Assembly: GCF_943371865.1 (NCBI RefSeq)
Contig: NZ_CALRWL010000014.1
Coordinates: 1-64,000 of the forward strand
DNA from: Azorhizobium sp943371865
Lineage (GTDB): Bacteria; Pseudomonadota; Alphaproteobacteria; Rhizobiales; Xanthobacteraceae
Reading direction: 5' to 3'
DNA length: 64,000 bases
Shown here: positions 8,040 to 17,534 of the stretch, piece after piece
How the letters are laid out: every line of letters begins with the position of its first letter
How positions within the stretch are numbered: the stretch's first letter is position 1
Notes under the pieces: generated by a model
Told to the model about the DNA's origin: nothing
What the model saw: only the letters and a program-made list of their open reading frames with translations
Database searches by the model: none
Translations under genes and position numbers: made by a program

Positions 8040-9458
8040 TCATCCTTCGTCTTGCTCCGACATCTCGGGCTTTGGCATCGCTGCCCTGCGTGGAGCGCGG
8101 GCGGCAATGCCCGCCACCAGCCCCGCCAGGGAGCCGATGGTGTCAGCGGTGAGCGTGCTGTTGCTGCCGTCCGCCAGCGCCGGCATCACCACTTTGTTAA
8201 AACCCAGCTTGGCGGCTTCCTTCAGCCGGGCCGCTGCCTGCGAGACCTGCCGCACCGCCCCGGTGAGGCTGACCTCGCCGAAATAAACCGCATCCGCCGG
8301 CAACGGCGCCCCCGTGAGCGAGGACACCAGCGCGGCCGCCACCGCCAGGTCCGCCGCCGGCTCGCTGATGCGCAGGCCGCCGGCCACGTTCAGATAGACA
8401 TCATGGCCGCCGAGCCGCACGCCGCAGCGGGCATCCAGCACCGCCAGCACCATGGCGAGGCGATTGCTGTCCCAGCCCACCACCGCCCGGCGCGGCGTGC
8501 CCAGACTGGAGGGCGCCACCAGCGCCTGGATCTCCATCAGCAGCGGGCGGGTGCCCTCCATGCCGGCGAACACCGCGGTGCCCGGCGCGCCCAGATCGCG
8601 ATGGGAGAGGAACAGCTCGGAGGGGTTGGGCACCTGCGACAGGCCGCGCCCGGTCATCTCAAACACGCCGATCTCGTCGGTGGGCCCGAAGCGGTTCTTC
8701 TGCGCCCGCAGGATGCGGAACTGGTTGGCGCCGTCGCCCTCGAACGAGAACACCGCGTCCACCATGTGCTCCACCACCCGGGGGCCGGCGATCTGGCCGT
8801 CCTTGGTGACGTGGCCCACCAGGATCACCGCCGCGCCGCTCTGCTTGGCAAAGCGCACCAGCAACTGGGCGGAGGTGCGCACCTGGGTGACCGTGCCCGG
8901 GGCGGATTCCACCGAGTCGCTCCACATGGTCTGGATCGAATCGATCACCACGAACTGCACCGGCGGCCCGGCTGCGAAGGTGGCAAGGATGTTCTCCGCA
9001 TTGGTTTCGGCCGCCAGCGACACCGGCGCCTCGCCGAGGCCCAGGCGGGTGGCGCGCATGCGCACCTGATCCACCGCCTCTTCGCCCGACACATAGATGA
9101 CCCGGTGGCCGGCATTGGCCAGAGCGGCGGAGGCCTGCACCAGCAAGGTGGACTTGCCGATGCCCGGATCGCCGCCCAAGAGCACGATGGAGCCCGGCAC
9201 GAAGCCGCCGCCCGCCACCCGGTCCAGTTCGCCAATGCCGGAGATCATGCGCGGAGCGGGCTTGGCCTCGCCCTGCAGGCTTTCCAGCACCACGGCGCGG
9301 CCCTTGCGGCCGGAGCGCTGGGCCTGCGGCACGCTGGCGGCCAGGTTGGTCTCTTCGGAAATGGTGTTCCAGCCGCCGCAGGAATCGCATTTGCCTTGCC
9401 AGCGGTTATAGACCGCGCCGCAGGACTGGCAGGCAAAATACAGATCACGCTTGGCCAT
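8040..9458 (-). CDS. radA: DNA repair protein RadA (Sms)
   Basis: 472 residues. ATG at 9458, with GGAGC upstream. N-terminal zinc finger C10/C13/C24/C27, Walker A GDPGIGKST (96-104), the RadA-specific KNRFG motif (254-258), and a C-terminal Lon-protease-like domain. RadA is a DnaB-like hexameric helicase that drives branch migration during recombination. The stop lies 106 bases before cvpA, so radA-cvpA-purF may be one transcript. Everything expected of a functional copy is present. Confidence 0.96.
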   Translation of the reverse strand: MAKRDLYFACQSCGAVYNRWQGKCDSCGGWNTISEETNLAASVPQAQRSGRKGRAVVLESLQGEAKPAPRMISGIGELDRVAGGGFVPGSIVLLGGDPGIGKSTLLVQASAALANAGHRVIYVSGEEAVDQVRMRATRLGLGEAPVSLAAETNAENILATFAAGPPVQFVVIDSIQTMWSDSVESAPGTVTQVRTSAQLLVRFAKQSGAAVILVGHVTKDGQIAGPRVVEHMVDAVFSFEGDGANQFRILRAQKNRFGPTDEIGVFEMTGRGLSQVPNPSELFLSHRDLGAPGTAVFAGMEGTRPLLMEIQALVAPSSLGTPRRAVVGWDSNRLAMVLAVLDARCGVRLGGHDVYLNVAGGLRISEPAADLAVAAALVSSLTGAPLPADAVYFGEVSLTGAVRQVSQAAARLKEAAKLGFNKVVMPALADGSNSTLTADTIGSLAGLVAGIAARAPRRAAMPKPEMSEQDEG

Positions 9459-9720
9459 CAAACAGGGGCTCCAGAGCCAGGGCCGCCGCCGCGGCCTATC
9501 TTGCGCCGCACCGGCGGGTCTTGCGTGCGCGGCGCGGCTGCCGACGGCGCGACTGCTCAGGGCCGCACAAATCGATTCCGCCCGGCGGTGTTCGCCTTTA
9601 GCATTTTACACCCCGTCGGCGGAAACGCCGCATGGCCGCCATGAGCGCAACGCATTCCGCTGGCTGCGCTGACGATATAGCTTGCCATCCTGTTTTCCCC
9701 AGAACTGTAAGGACAGCGCA

Positions 9721-10689
9721 ATGGCGCCGGCTTCCGTGGACCTGCTCGTTCTCATTCCCTTCTCGGCGCCCGAGCTGGCACGGCTTCAGGCGGCGTTTAC
9801 CGTCACCTATGCCCCGACGCCCGACCTGCGCGCCGCAGCCATCGCTGCGGACGGCCCGAAGTTCCGCGCGGTCCTCACCCACGGCACCGCCGGCCTCACC
9901 GCCGCGGAGATGGACGCCCTGCCCAAGCTGGAAATGATCTCCTGCTATGGCGTCGGCTATGATCGCATCGACGTTCCCGCGGCCATCGCCCGCAACATCA
10001 TCGTGACCCACGGCCCCGGCACCAACACCATCTCGGTGGCCGACCACACCATGGCGCTCATGCTGTCCGTCATCCGCGCCATTGCGGTGTCCGACCAGGA
10101 GGTGCGCGCCGGCTCCTGGCATGACGCCCGCCGCACCACGCCCGAACTCACCGGCCTGCGGCTCGGCCTGATCGGCTTCGGCGCCATCGCCCGCGAAGTG
10201 GCGCGGCGCTGCAATGCCGGCTTCGCCATGAGCGTCGCCTACCACAGCCGCCGCCGCGCGGCGGATACGGACTACACGTATTACGACACCGTGCTCGCGC
10301 TGGCGGAAGCCTCAGACGTGCTGGTGGTGGCCGCGCCCGGCGGCGCGCAGACCCGCCACATGGTCAATGCGGCGGTGCTGACCGCGCTGGGCCCGCAGGG
10401 CTATCTGATCAATATCGCCCGCGGATCTCTGGTGGACACCGAGGCGCTCATCGCCGCGCTGAACGACCACCGCATCGCCGGTGCCGGCCTCGACGTGGTG
10501 GACGGCGAGCCTGCGGTGCCGCCGGCTTTGCTGACCGCGCCGAACCTGGTGATCACCCCGCACAGCGCAGGCCGCTCACCCAACTCTGTGGACAATATGA
10601 GCGCACTGGCACTGAAGAATCTCAACGCCCACTTCTCGGGGCGCCCGGTGCTGACGCCCGTGCCGGAATGCGCGCCCAAGGCGGCGTGA
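9721..10689 (+). CDS. D-isomer-specific 2-hydroxyacid dehydrogenase
   Basis: 322 residues. The ATG at 9721 follows AAGGA. The Rossmann loop is GFGAIA (152-157), with catalytic R234 (NIARGSLVD), E263 (DGEP) and H281 (ITPHSAG). Arg residues right after the second nucleotide-binding strand (HSRRR, 175-179) suggest NADPH preference, as in glyoxylate/hydroxypyruvate reductases. Likely reduces glyoxylate, hydroxypyruvate or a related 2-oxoacid. Divergent from radA; the gap of 262 bases between them holds both promoters but no other gene. Exact substrate unknown. Confidence 0.9.
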   Translation: MAPASVDLLVLIPFSAPELARLQAAFTVTYAPTPDLRAAAIAADGPKFRAVLTHGTAGLTAAEMDALPKLEMISCYGVGYDRIDVPAAIARNIIVTHGPGTNTISVADHTMALMLSVIRAIAVSDQEVRAGSWHDARRTTPELTGLRLGLIGFGAIAREVARRCNAGFAMSVAYHSRRRAADTDYTYYDTVLALAEASDVLVVAAPGGAQTRHMVNAAVLTALGPQGYLINIARGSLVDTEALIAALNDHRIAGAGLDVVDGEPAVPPALLTAPNLVITPHSAGRSPNSVDNMSALALKNLNAHFSGRPVLTPVPECAPKAA

Positions 10690-10706
10690 GGACGGGCCAT
10701 CCAATG

Positions 10707-10729
10707 CCAGGCCGCCTGACGCGGCCTGG
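10707..10729. terminator. hairpin between convergent genes
   Basis: A perfect 9-bp stem (CCAGGCCGC with GCGGCCTGG, loop CTGAC) lies between the stops of the dehydrogenase and the ParD-like gene. There is no T-run on either side, so it is a possible terminator aid rather than a classical one. A second smaller hairpin (AGGCCGG/CCGGCCT) overlaps the ParD-like stop. Confidence 0.45.
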
Positions 10730-10749
10730 TCGCGAGCATGCGAGGCCGG

Positions 10750-11085
10750 TCAGCCGGCCTTGCGATACTGGCGCGGCGCGCGGGTGCTGAGCAGCAGTTC
10801 GATCTCGCTCAGCACCGCATCGGCATCCACCACCAGGGGGATGACCACGCCCTCGTCCTCAACCGGCGTGGGCGAGGTGAGCGCAGGATGCGTCAAGTCG
10901 CGTGCCAGCACATCGTGCAGCAAAGCGAGTTGGCCCGCCTCGCGGGTGTCGCGGGCGCGCTCATGCACCGCCAGCAGATGAAGAGCCTCCCGCCAGACGG
11001 AAGCGGTGTCGGCATAGCGGCCGCTCGCCACCAGGGCGGCGACATAGGCCTCGTCAGACGAAGAGAGAAGCGTGGGGTCCACCAT
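10750..11085 (-). CDS. ParD-like antitoxin family protein, no toxin partner
   Basis: 111 residues from the ATG at 11085. Residues 6-45 (SSDEAYVAALVASGRYADTA and SVWREALHLL) match the ribbon-helix-helix pattern of ParD/CC2985 antitoxins, including the ASGRYA-S-V-R core. The C-terminal 60 residues differ from ParD and contain an acidic stretch. No ParE/RelE-type toxin is encoded on either side: alr lies upstream and a convergent dehydrogenase downstream. It may be an orphan antitoxin or a regulator. Function is inferred from the motif only. Confidence 0.6.
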   Translation of the reverse strand: MVDPTLLSSSDEAYVAALVASGRYADTASVWREALHLLAVHERARDTREAGQLALLHDVLARDLTHPALTSPTPVEDEGVVIPLVVDADAVLSEIELLLSTRAPRQYRKAG

Positions 11086-11221
11086 GGCGACCGATCCTGC
11101 CGCGAATCGTTTCGCGGATGGGGAATCATCGCTTTGCTGGCGCCAGGCTGTCGAGGGGCCTTGGTCCCTTTGCGTCAGATGATTCCTTTTGTCGCGGCAC
11201 CCGCGCTGGAACCAATCGCGA

Positions 11222-12364
11222 TCAGCCCCCGACCCCACCCATATAGATCCGTTGATACCGCGACCCCAGGGAGGTCAGCACCTCATAGCCGATGGTGCGG
11301 CCGTGGGCGGCCAGTTCGTCCACGCCGATGCCGTCGCCCAACAGCACCGCGCTGTCTCCCCGCCCGGCATCGGGCACGTCGGTGACGTCGACGGCGGTGA
11401 GGTCCATGGATACCCGGCCCACCAGCGGACAGCGCCGGCCACGCACCATCGCATCCGCCCCAGGCGATCCATCGGAAGCGCCGAAGGCGCGCAAAAAGCC
11501 GTCCGCATAGCCCAGCGACAGGATGGCGATCCGGCTGGGCCGCGTCAGGCACTGGGCGGCGCCATAGCCCACGGTCTCACCGGCGTCCGCCTCGCGCACC
11601 TGGATGATGGGCACCTCCAGCCGCACCACAGAGCGTAGCGGCGCGCCGCCTGCTACCGGGGTGCCGCCATACATGGCGATGCCCGGCCGGACCAGATCGA
11701 AATGGAACGAGGGATCGGTCAGGGTGCCGGCGGAATTGGCCAGCGAGGCCATGACACCGGGAAATGCCGCCGCCACCTGCGCAAATCGCGCCTTCTGGAT
11801 CGCGGTCAGGGGATGGTCCGGGGCGTCCGCGCAGGCCAGATGGGTCATCACCAGCGAGGGTGTGAAGCCGAGACCGGCGCCGTCGGCCGCCAGCGCCAGC
11901 GCCGCATCGACGCTCACCCCCAGGCGGTTCATGCCGGTGTCCACGTGCAGCGCCGCCGGCCGGTCGGCGCCGCTCTCACCGCAGAAGCCGGCCCATTCGG
12001 CAATTTCCGGCAGGCTGCCCAGAACGGGGCGCAGATCGAGGCCGGCGAAGTCCGGCCCGAGACCCGGCAGCAACCCGCCCAGCACATAGATCGTGGCGTC
12101 CGGCAGCAAGGCCCGCAAGGCGCGGCCTTCCTCGAACACCGCCACGAAGAAGATGCGCGCACCGGCGGCCCACAAAGCGGGTGCCGCCGCGGCGATGCCG
12201 AGGCCATAGGCATCTGCCTTCACCACCGCCGCGCTGGCGGCGGGCGCCGCCAGATCCGCCAGCGTCCGCCAATTGGCGGTCAGCGCGCCAAGGTCGATGG
12301 TCAGGCGTCCGGCGCCCCGCGGCGCCTCATGCAGCCGCGCCGTTGAGGTCAGCACCGGGTTCAT
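11222..12364 (-). CDS. alr: alanine racemase
   Basis: 380 residues. The PLP lysine is K49 in AVVKADAYGLG and the second catalytic base is Y267 in VGYGAAQC; HVDTGMNRLG (140-149) and PLVGRVSMDLTAVDVT are also conserved. It interconverts L- and D-alanine for peptidoglycan. It starts 19 bases after the stop of dnaB, so the two are likely co-transcribed, a common order in alphaproteobacteria. Cytosolic, homodimeric. Confidence 0.96.
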   Translation of the reverse strand: MNPVLTSTARLHEAPRGAGRLTIDLGALTANWRTLADLAAPAASAAVVKADAYGLGIAAAAPALWAAGARIFFVAVFEEGRALRALLPDATIYVLGGLLPGLGPDFAGLDLRPVLGSLPEIAEWAGFCGESGADRPAALHVDTGMNRLGVSVDAALALAADGAGLGFTPSLVMTHLACADAPDHPLTAIQKARFAQVAAAFPGVMASLANSAGTLTDPSFHFDLVRPGIAMYGGTPVAGGAPLRSVVRLEVPIIQVREADAGETVGYGAAQCLTRPSRIAILSLGYADGFLRAFGASDGSPGADAMVRGRRCPLVGRVSMDLTAVDVTDVPDAGRGDSAVLLGDGIGVDELAAHGRTIGYEVLTSLGSRYQRIYMGGVGG

Positions 12365-12383
12365 CGTCCGTTATCCAACTGCG

Positions 12384-13865
12384 TCAGTGGTGATCCGGCA
12401 GGCGATCTTCGCGCGCCAAATTCTGGAAGCGGGTGTATTGCGCCTCGAAGTGCACCTTCACCGATCCCGTGGGACCGTGGCGCTGCTTGCCGATGATGAC
12501 TTCCGCCACCGCCTCGGCCGCCTTCATGTCGGTTTCCCACTTGAACCAGTCCTCGGTGCCCGGCTTCGGCTCGCGGCCCTTGAGGTAATATTCCTCGCGG
12601 TACACGAACATCACCACGTCGGCGTCCTGCTCGATAGAACCTGATTCGCGCAGATCCGACAGCTGCGGCCGCTTGTCCTCCCGCTGCTCCACCTGACGGG
12701 AGAGCTGGGACAGCGCCATGATCGGCACGTTCAATTCCTTGGCCAGGGCCTTCAGGCCGGTGGTGATCTCGGTGATTTCCTGCACCCGGTTCTCCTGGCC
12801 CTTCTTGCCGGAGCCGGTGAGCAGCTGGAGATAGTCCACCACCATGAAGTTCAGCCCCCGCTGGCGCTTCAGGCGCCGGGCGCGGGCGACCAATTGGGCG
12901 ATGGAGATGCCGCCGGTGTCATCGATATAGAGCGGCACCACCTGCATGGATTGGGCGGCGGCGGCCAGCTTGGAGAACTCGCTCTCGGAGATGTCGCCGC
13001 GGCGGATCTTGTAGGACGGGATCTCCGCCTGTTCCGCCAGGATACGGGTGGCCAATTGCTCCGACGACATTTCCAGCGAGAAGAAGCCGACGATGCCGCC
13101 GGAGACCGCCTCGATGCTGCCGTCGGGCTTGGTCTCGCCGCGATAGGCGGCGGCGATGTTGTAGGCGATATTGGTGGCCAGAGCCGTCTTGCCCATGGCC
13201 GGACGCCCCGCCAGGATGATCAGATCCGACGATTGCAGGCCGCCCATCTGGTGGTCGAGATCGTCCAGCCCGGTGGCGACGCCCGACAGATGGCCCTCGC
13301 GCTGGAAGGCGCGGCTGGCCATGTCCACCGACAGGCGCAGCGCCTCGCCGAAGCGCACGAAGCCACCGTCATAGCGACCGCTCTCGGCGATGGTGTAGAG
13401 GCGCTTTTCCGCTTCCTCGATCTGCTCCTGGGGAGAGGAGTCCACCTCGGCATCATAGGCCTCGTTGACGATCTCCTCGCCGATGCGGATGAGATCGCGG
13501 CGGATGGCCAGATCATAGATGGCGCGGCCGTAGTCCTCGGCATTGATGATGGTGGTGGCTTCGGCGGCAAGGCGCGCCAGATATTGCGGGGCATTCAGGC
13601 CGCCGATGTCGAGATCAGGCGGCAGGAAGGTCTTCAGCGTCACCGGCGTGGCGATCTTGCCGGCCCGCACCAGGGAGCCGATCAGCTCATAAATCTTGGC
13701 GTGCAGCGGCTCGAAGAAATGTTCGGCCTTGAGGAAATCGGAGACCCGGTAATAGGCCTCGTTATTCACCAGCACGGCGCCCAGCAGCGCCTGCTCGGCC
13801 TCCACATTGTGGGGCGCCTGGCGGTAGGCGGGCAGATCGTCCTGCGACGCGGCAATATCGAGCAT
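12384..13865 (-). CDS. dnaB: replicative DNA helicase DnaB
   Basis: 493 residues. The N-terminal collar domain (about 15-120) starts with the conserved PHNVEAEQALLGAVL; the RecA-like helicase domain has Walker A GRPAMGKT (220-227) and the MALSQLSRQVEQR DnaB motif toward the C-terminus. No intein is inserted, unlike many dnaB genes. No clear ribosome binding site precedes the ATG, but the N-terminus matches the family. Forms the hexameric helicase at the fork; lies immediately upstream of alr. Confidence 0.96.
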   Translation of the reverse strand: MLDIAASQDDLPAYRQAPHNVEAEQALLGAVLVNNEAYYRVSDFLKAEHFFEPLHAKIYELIGSLVRAGKIATPVTLKTFLPPDLDIGGLNAPQYLARLAAEATTIINAEDYGRAIYDLAIRRDLIRIGEEIVNEAYDAEVDSSPQEQIEEAEKRLYTIAESGRYDGGFVRFGEALRLSVDMASRAFQREGHLSGVATGLDDLDHQMGGLQSSDLIILAGRPAMGKTALATNIAYNIAAAYRGETKPDGSIEAVSGGIVGFFSLEMSSEQLATRILAEQAEIPSYKIRRGDISESEFSKLAAAAQSMQVVPLYIDDTGGISIAQLVARARRLKRQRGLNFMVVDYLQLLTGSGKKGQENRVQEITEITTGLKALAKELNVPIMALSQLSRQVEQREDKRPQLSDLRESGSIEQDADVVMFVYREEYYLKGREPKPGTEDWFKWETDMKAAEAVAEVIIGKQRHGPTGSVKVHFEAQYTRFQNLAREDRLPDHH

Positions 13866-14066
13866 CGGTCACGTTCTGGTTCGGGGTGCGGTGCTTCCTT
13901 GTAACAGACTGCGGCGGGTCTCAGCCCTGTGCCGCGTGCTGCTGTCCCCTGTGAAGAATTACGGGGACGACTCGGGGCAGCCGCTTGCCTGTGGCCAGCC
14001 GCCCCTTGCCGATTCTCACATCTTCCACCGCCGCACAAGACGACCGGGAGGAAGGCGGACCGGGGA

Positions 14067-15326
14067 CTACTCCCCGGCCAGGCGCATGGGTTCCGCGCGG
14101 ACGGCGAACTCCGCGGCCCGCAGCCGCTCCTCGGCGGCACCCAGATAATCGCGGGTCAGCGGCACCGCATCCTGGCGCCGGGCAATCTGGATCTGGAAGA
14201 TCATCAGGCCCTGGTAGCGGAAGGCCATTTCCGAGCCCGCGAGGTAGAATTCCCACATGCGGACGAACTTTTCGTCCGTCATCTGCTGGGCTTCGGCGCG
14301 ATGGGCGAGGAAGCGCTCGCGCCAGGCCTTCAGGGTCTCGGCATAGTGCAGGCGCAGAATCTCCACATCGGTGACCACCAGCCCCGCTTTCTCGATCTGC
14401 GGCAGCACCTCGGACAAAGCGGGGATATAGCCGCCGGGAAAGATGTATTTGGCGATCCAGGGATTGGTCACGCCCGGCGGATCGGACCGGCCGATGGCAT
14501 GCAGCATCATCACCCCGTCCTCGGTCAGCAGATCGCGGGCCTTGCGGAAGAAGGTGCCGTAATGGGCGATGCCCACATGCTCGAACATGCCCACGGAGAC
14601 GATGCGGTCGAAGCGCTCGGCAATGTCGCGATAGTCCTGGAGGCGGAAATCCACCCTCCGCTCCAGGCCCTTCTCCCGTACCCGTGCCTTCGCGACCCCC
14701 AATTGCTCCTTGGACAGGGTGACGCCGGTGACATCTGCCCCACCCACCTCCGCCATGTACAGCCCAAGGCCACCCCAGCCGCAGCCGATATCCAACAGCT
14801 TCAGACCGGGTTTATCCAGCGCCAGCTTGGCCGCCAAATGCCGCTTCTTGGCCAGTTGGGCGTCATCGAGCGACTGGCCGGGAAACTCGAAATAGGCGCA
14901 GGAATATTGCCGGTCGGAATCGAGGAACAGGGAATAGAGGCGTCCGTCGATATCATAATGGTGCGCCACGTTGCGCTTCGACCGTGCGCGCGGATTGAAC
15001 TGCGCCAGCCGTCGCCCCGCCATGCGCAGCCAGAGCAGAAGGCGCGCGGTCAGCGTCGGCGTTATCGCGCCCGGCTCGGCCATCAGGACGTCCAGCAAAT
15101 CGGCGATACTGCCCTGCTCGACCACCAGAGTGCCGTCGGTCACGGTCTCCCCGAGCTGCATCTCGGGATCGAACAACAAGCGCAGCTCCGCCGCCGCAGT
15201 GGTGAACCGCACACGGACCTTCGGCGTCCCCGTGCCGACCACATAGGTTCGGCCGGCGGCGGTCGTGACACCCAGGCTGCCGCGCGTGACCACGCGGCGC
15301 AAGACCACTTCAAGTAATCCCTCCAT
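14067..15326 (-). CDS. cfa: cyclopropane-fatty-acyl-phospholipid synthase family (SAM-dependent)
   Basis: 419 residues. The ATG at 15326 has GGAGG eight bases upstream. The C-terminal methyltransferase domain has the SAM motif LLDIGCGWGGLG (177-188), the VGMFEHVG motif and HAIGRSDPPG near the active site, all typical of CFA synthases. It uses SAM to add a methylene bridge to unsaturated phospholipid acyl chains. Several CFA-like paralogues exist in these genomes, so the symbol denotes the family rather than a proven main enzyme. Convergent placement next to no partner; it lies between dnaB and rplI. Confidence 0.88.
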   Translation of the reverse strand: MEGLLEVVLRRVVTRGSLGVTTAAGRTYVVGTGTPKVRVRFTTAAAELRLLFDPEMQLGETVTDGTLVVEQGSIADLLDVLMAEPGAITPTLTARLLLWLRMAGRRLAQFNPRARSKRNVAHHYDIDGRLYSLFLDSDRQYSCAYFEFPGQSLDDAQLAKKRHLAAKLALDKPGLKLLDIGCGWGGLGLYMAEVGGADVTGVTLSKEQLGVAKARVREKGLERRVDFRLQDYRDIAERFDRIVSVGMFEHVGIAHYGTFFRKARDLLTEDGVMMLHAIGRSDPPGVTNPWIAKYIFPGGYIPALSEVLPQIEKAGLVVTDVEILRLHYAETLKAWRERFLAHRAEAQQMTDEKFVRMWEFYLAGSEMAFRYQGLMIFQIQIARRQDAVPLTRDYLGAAEERLRAAEFAVRAEPMRLAGE

Positions 15327-15460
15327 CGCACAGCCTCCGTCAGAGAACCATCTTTTGCTCCTCCTGGTCCGGTTCTGGGTCCGGAACTCCACCTTGGCAG
15401 CAAATGACAGCATCTCCGCGGCAATCCGGCAATATGCCTTTACGTCAACTGCGCAAACGA

Positions 15461-15489
15461 AAAACGCCCGGCACAAGGCCGGGCGTTTT
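15461..15489 (-). terminator. terminator after rplI
   Basis: A perfect 12-bp stem (AAAACGCCCGGC with GCCGGGCGTTTT, loop of five) lies 29 bases after the rplI stop. The A/T ends of the stem make it usable in both directions. Confidence 0.85.
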
Positions 15490-15517
15490 CCTCAAGCGTA
15501 CGGAGAGGGATCGAGGC

Positions 15518-16096
15518 TCAGGCCTCGGTGGCCTCTTCTTCAACTTCTGCGACATCTTCCGCCTCGGCCTCAACCGCGACTTCGACCTCGTCGTCATCCT
15601 CGTCGCCGGGGCGGCGGGCTTCTTCGCCGCGGGCGAGACGAGCGGCTTCGTCGGCGTTGCGCGCCACGTTGACGATGACCTTGACCTCGACTTCCGGATG
15701 CAGCGCCACGGGCAGCGTGTGCAGACCGATGGTCTTGATCGGGTGGTTCAGCACGATCTGCTGGCGATCCACGGTGAAGCCGGCGGCCTCGAAGGCAGCG
15801 GCGATGTCGCGGGTGGACACCGAGCCGTAGAGCTGGCCGGTGTCGCCGGCCTGGCGCAGGATCACGACGCTCTGGCCGTCCAGCTTGGCGGCGACCGCGG
15901 TGGCCTCGGTCTTCAGCTCCAGGTTCCGGGCTTCCAGCTGGACCTTCATGGTCTCGAACCGGGCGCGATTGTCCTTGGTGGCGCGCAGCGCCTTGCCGTT
16001 GGACAGGAGGAAGTTGCGGCCGTAGCCATCGCGCACGCGCACCACGTCGCCGATCTGACCCAGCTTGGCCACGCGCTCCAGAAGAATGACGTCCAT
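15518..16096 (-). CDS. rplI: 50S ribosomal protein L9
   Basis: 192 residues, with AAGGAG eight bases before the ATG. The N-terminal rRNA-binding domain begins MDVILLERVAKLGQIGDVV and includes the YGRNFLLSNGKAL signature. A long helix (about 40-75) leads to the C-terminal domain. The protein ends in an acidic tail of about 40 residues rich in Glu/Asp, longer than in E. coli (149 residues) but usual for Hyphomicrobiales. It is the last gene of the rpsF-rpsR-DUF2232-rplI cluster. Confidence 0.97.
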   Translation of the reverse strand: MDVILLERVAKLGQIGDVVRVRDGYGRNFLLSNGKALRATKDNRARFETMKVQLEARNLELKTEATAVAAKLDGQSVVILRQAGDTGQLYGSVSTRDIAAAFEAAGFTVDRQQIVLNHPIKTIGLHTLPVALHPEVEVKVIVNVARNADEAARLARGEEARRPGDEDDDEVEVAVEAEAEDVAEVEEEATEA

Positions 16097-16160
16097 TTTA
16101 AGCTCCTTGTTTGTGTGTTCAGGTGTCGAGGATTGAGAAAGGCGAACAGGTTCGCCGGTG

Positions 16161-17126
16161 TCAGTGATCGTTGGCGGCCGGTGGGCCGCCGCCGGTGCCG
16201 AAGCGCCGGCGCAGGTCGAACATGGCGTCCAGAACGCCCAGAAGGGCGATCACCAGGGCTGGCCAGCCAATGGCCAGCGTCAGCACCCAGGCAGCCGTCA
16301 GGATGAAGGGGCGGCCCGCCCGTCCCCGCGTCAGGAAGTGCAGCACCGCGAACCCCGCCGCCGCATAAGCGACGATCAAGGTGGCGCCCGCCGCTGCCGC
16401 GCACAGGCCGAGCAGGCCCGGCAGCATGGCCCCGGCCACCAGAACCGCCAGCACCACCGGGGTCGAGGCCGGCAGCCGCGTGGCCGCCAAATCCGGCCAC
16501 GGCCGCGCCAGCCGGCCGGACAGTTTTGCCGCCCGGCCCGCGAGATAGAGGCAGCCCAGTTGGGTCGCCAGCATCAGCGAGGCGGCGGTTGGCGGCAGGA
16601 TGGCGGCGACCATGGTGCCCATGGCGGCTGGATCACCGCTGGCGGGAACCGGCCCCAAGGGGGACGCCCCCTGCGCCTTCACGAAGGCGTTGAAGGCCAT
16701 GACAATGGCGTCGCGATAGACCTCATAGCTGCCGGCCAGAGAGAACAGCGCCACCATGACGCTCAGCGTCGCCAGTGCGGCGCCGACCATCATGACATTG
16801 CCAATGGCGAACCAGGCCAAGCCGTCGCGGGCCGCCGGATCGCTGCGGGCGAGCAGAACGCAATAGGCCAAAGCCCAGGCCGGCATGCCGATGCCCATGA
16901 AATAGGCCAGCATGAAGGTGACGCCATAGATCAGGCTAAGCCCGAGGCATGCCGCCACCACGCCAATGGCAGCGGAGACATGGGAGAAGGCGAGGCCGGC
17001 GATCATCAGCGGCAGCGGGGCAAGATAGAACAAGGGGACGGCCAGCACCGATCCCGACGCCACGCCGGCGACGAGAAGCGCGGACGTGGCGCCCGCGGCG
17101 ATGCCAATCAGAAGATGCGGTCCCAT
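16161..17126 (-). CDS. DUF2232 family membrane protein
   Basis: 321 residues with about eight hydrophobic segments. It matches the family found between rpsR and rplI in alphaproteobacteria, and the position here is the same. It is related to the substrate-binding or membrane subunits of small transport systems (YybS-like) but has no known function. It ends 64 bases before rplI. A hairpin terminator separates it from rpsR, so expression may be reduced relative to S6/S18. Confidence 0.85.
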   Translation of the reverse strand: MGPHLLIGIAAGATSALLVAGVASGSVLAVPLFYLAPLPLMIAGLAFSHVSAAIGVVAACLGLSLIYGVTFMLAYFMGIGMPAWALAYCVLLARSDPAARDGLAWFAIGNVMMVGAALATLSVMVALFSLAGSYEVYRDAIVMAFNAFVKAQGASPLGPVPASGDPAAMGTMVAAILPPTAASLMLATQLGCLYLAGRAAKLSGRLARPWPDLAATRLPASTPVVLAVLVAGAMLPGLLGLCAAAAGATLIVAYAAAGFAVLHFLTRGRAGRPFILTAAWVLTLAIGWPALVIALLGVLDAMFDLRRRFGTGGGPPAANDH

Positions 17127-17222
17127 GGACGAGCTGTCCCGCTGGTGCGGTTAGAGGTGGATCGATGTCCACCCCAGCAGACGCCGCGGGGATCAGTCCC
17201 GGCGACGCGTCGAATTCAACAA

Positions 17223-17248
17223 CACCCGCCCCGTTGCCGGGGCGGGTG
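17223..17248 (-). terminator. hairpin between rpsR and the DUF2232 gene
   Basis: An 11-bp perfect stem (CACCCGCCCCG with CGGGGCGGGTG, loop of four) lies 29 bases after the rpsR stop, followed on the minus strand by TTGTTG. It could terminate part of the transcripts or mark an RNA end between the ribosomal pair and the downstream genes. Confidence 0.65.
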
Positions 17249-17276
17249 CAACGTCACGCCTTGCGGCGAACGACGA

Positions 17277-17534
17277 TCAGCGGATGACGAACGGCAGCAG
17301 GCCGAGGAACCGCGCCCGCTTGATGGCGGTCGACAGTTCACGCTGCTTCTTCGCGGACACCGCAGTGATGCGGCTCGGCACGATCTTGCCGCGCTCGGAG
17401 ATGTAGCGCTGCAGGAGACGCACATCCTTGTAGTCGATCTTCGGCGCATTCGGGCCGGAGAACGGGCAGGTCTTGCGACGACGGAAGAACGGACGGCGCT
17501 GGCCGCCGGCCCCACCAGCTTGAGCGAAAGCCAT
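17277..17534 (-). CDS. rpsR: 30S ribosomal protein S18
   Basis: 85 residues. Contains the conserved FFRRRKTCPFSG and IDYKDVRLLQRYISERGKIVPSRIT core. Its start codon overlaps the last base of rpsF, so the two are translationally coupled; S6 and S18 form a heterodimer on the 30S platform. Nothing unusual. Confidence 0.98.
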   Translation of the reverse strand: MAFAQAGGAGGQRRPFFRRRKTCPFSGPNAPKIDYKDVRLLQRYISERGKIVPSRITAVSAKKQRELSTAIKRARFLGLLPFVIR

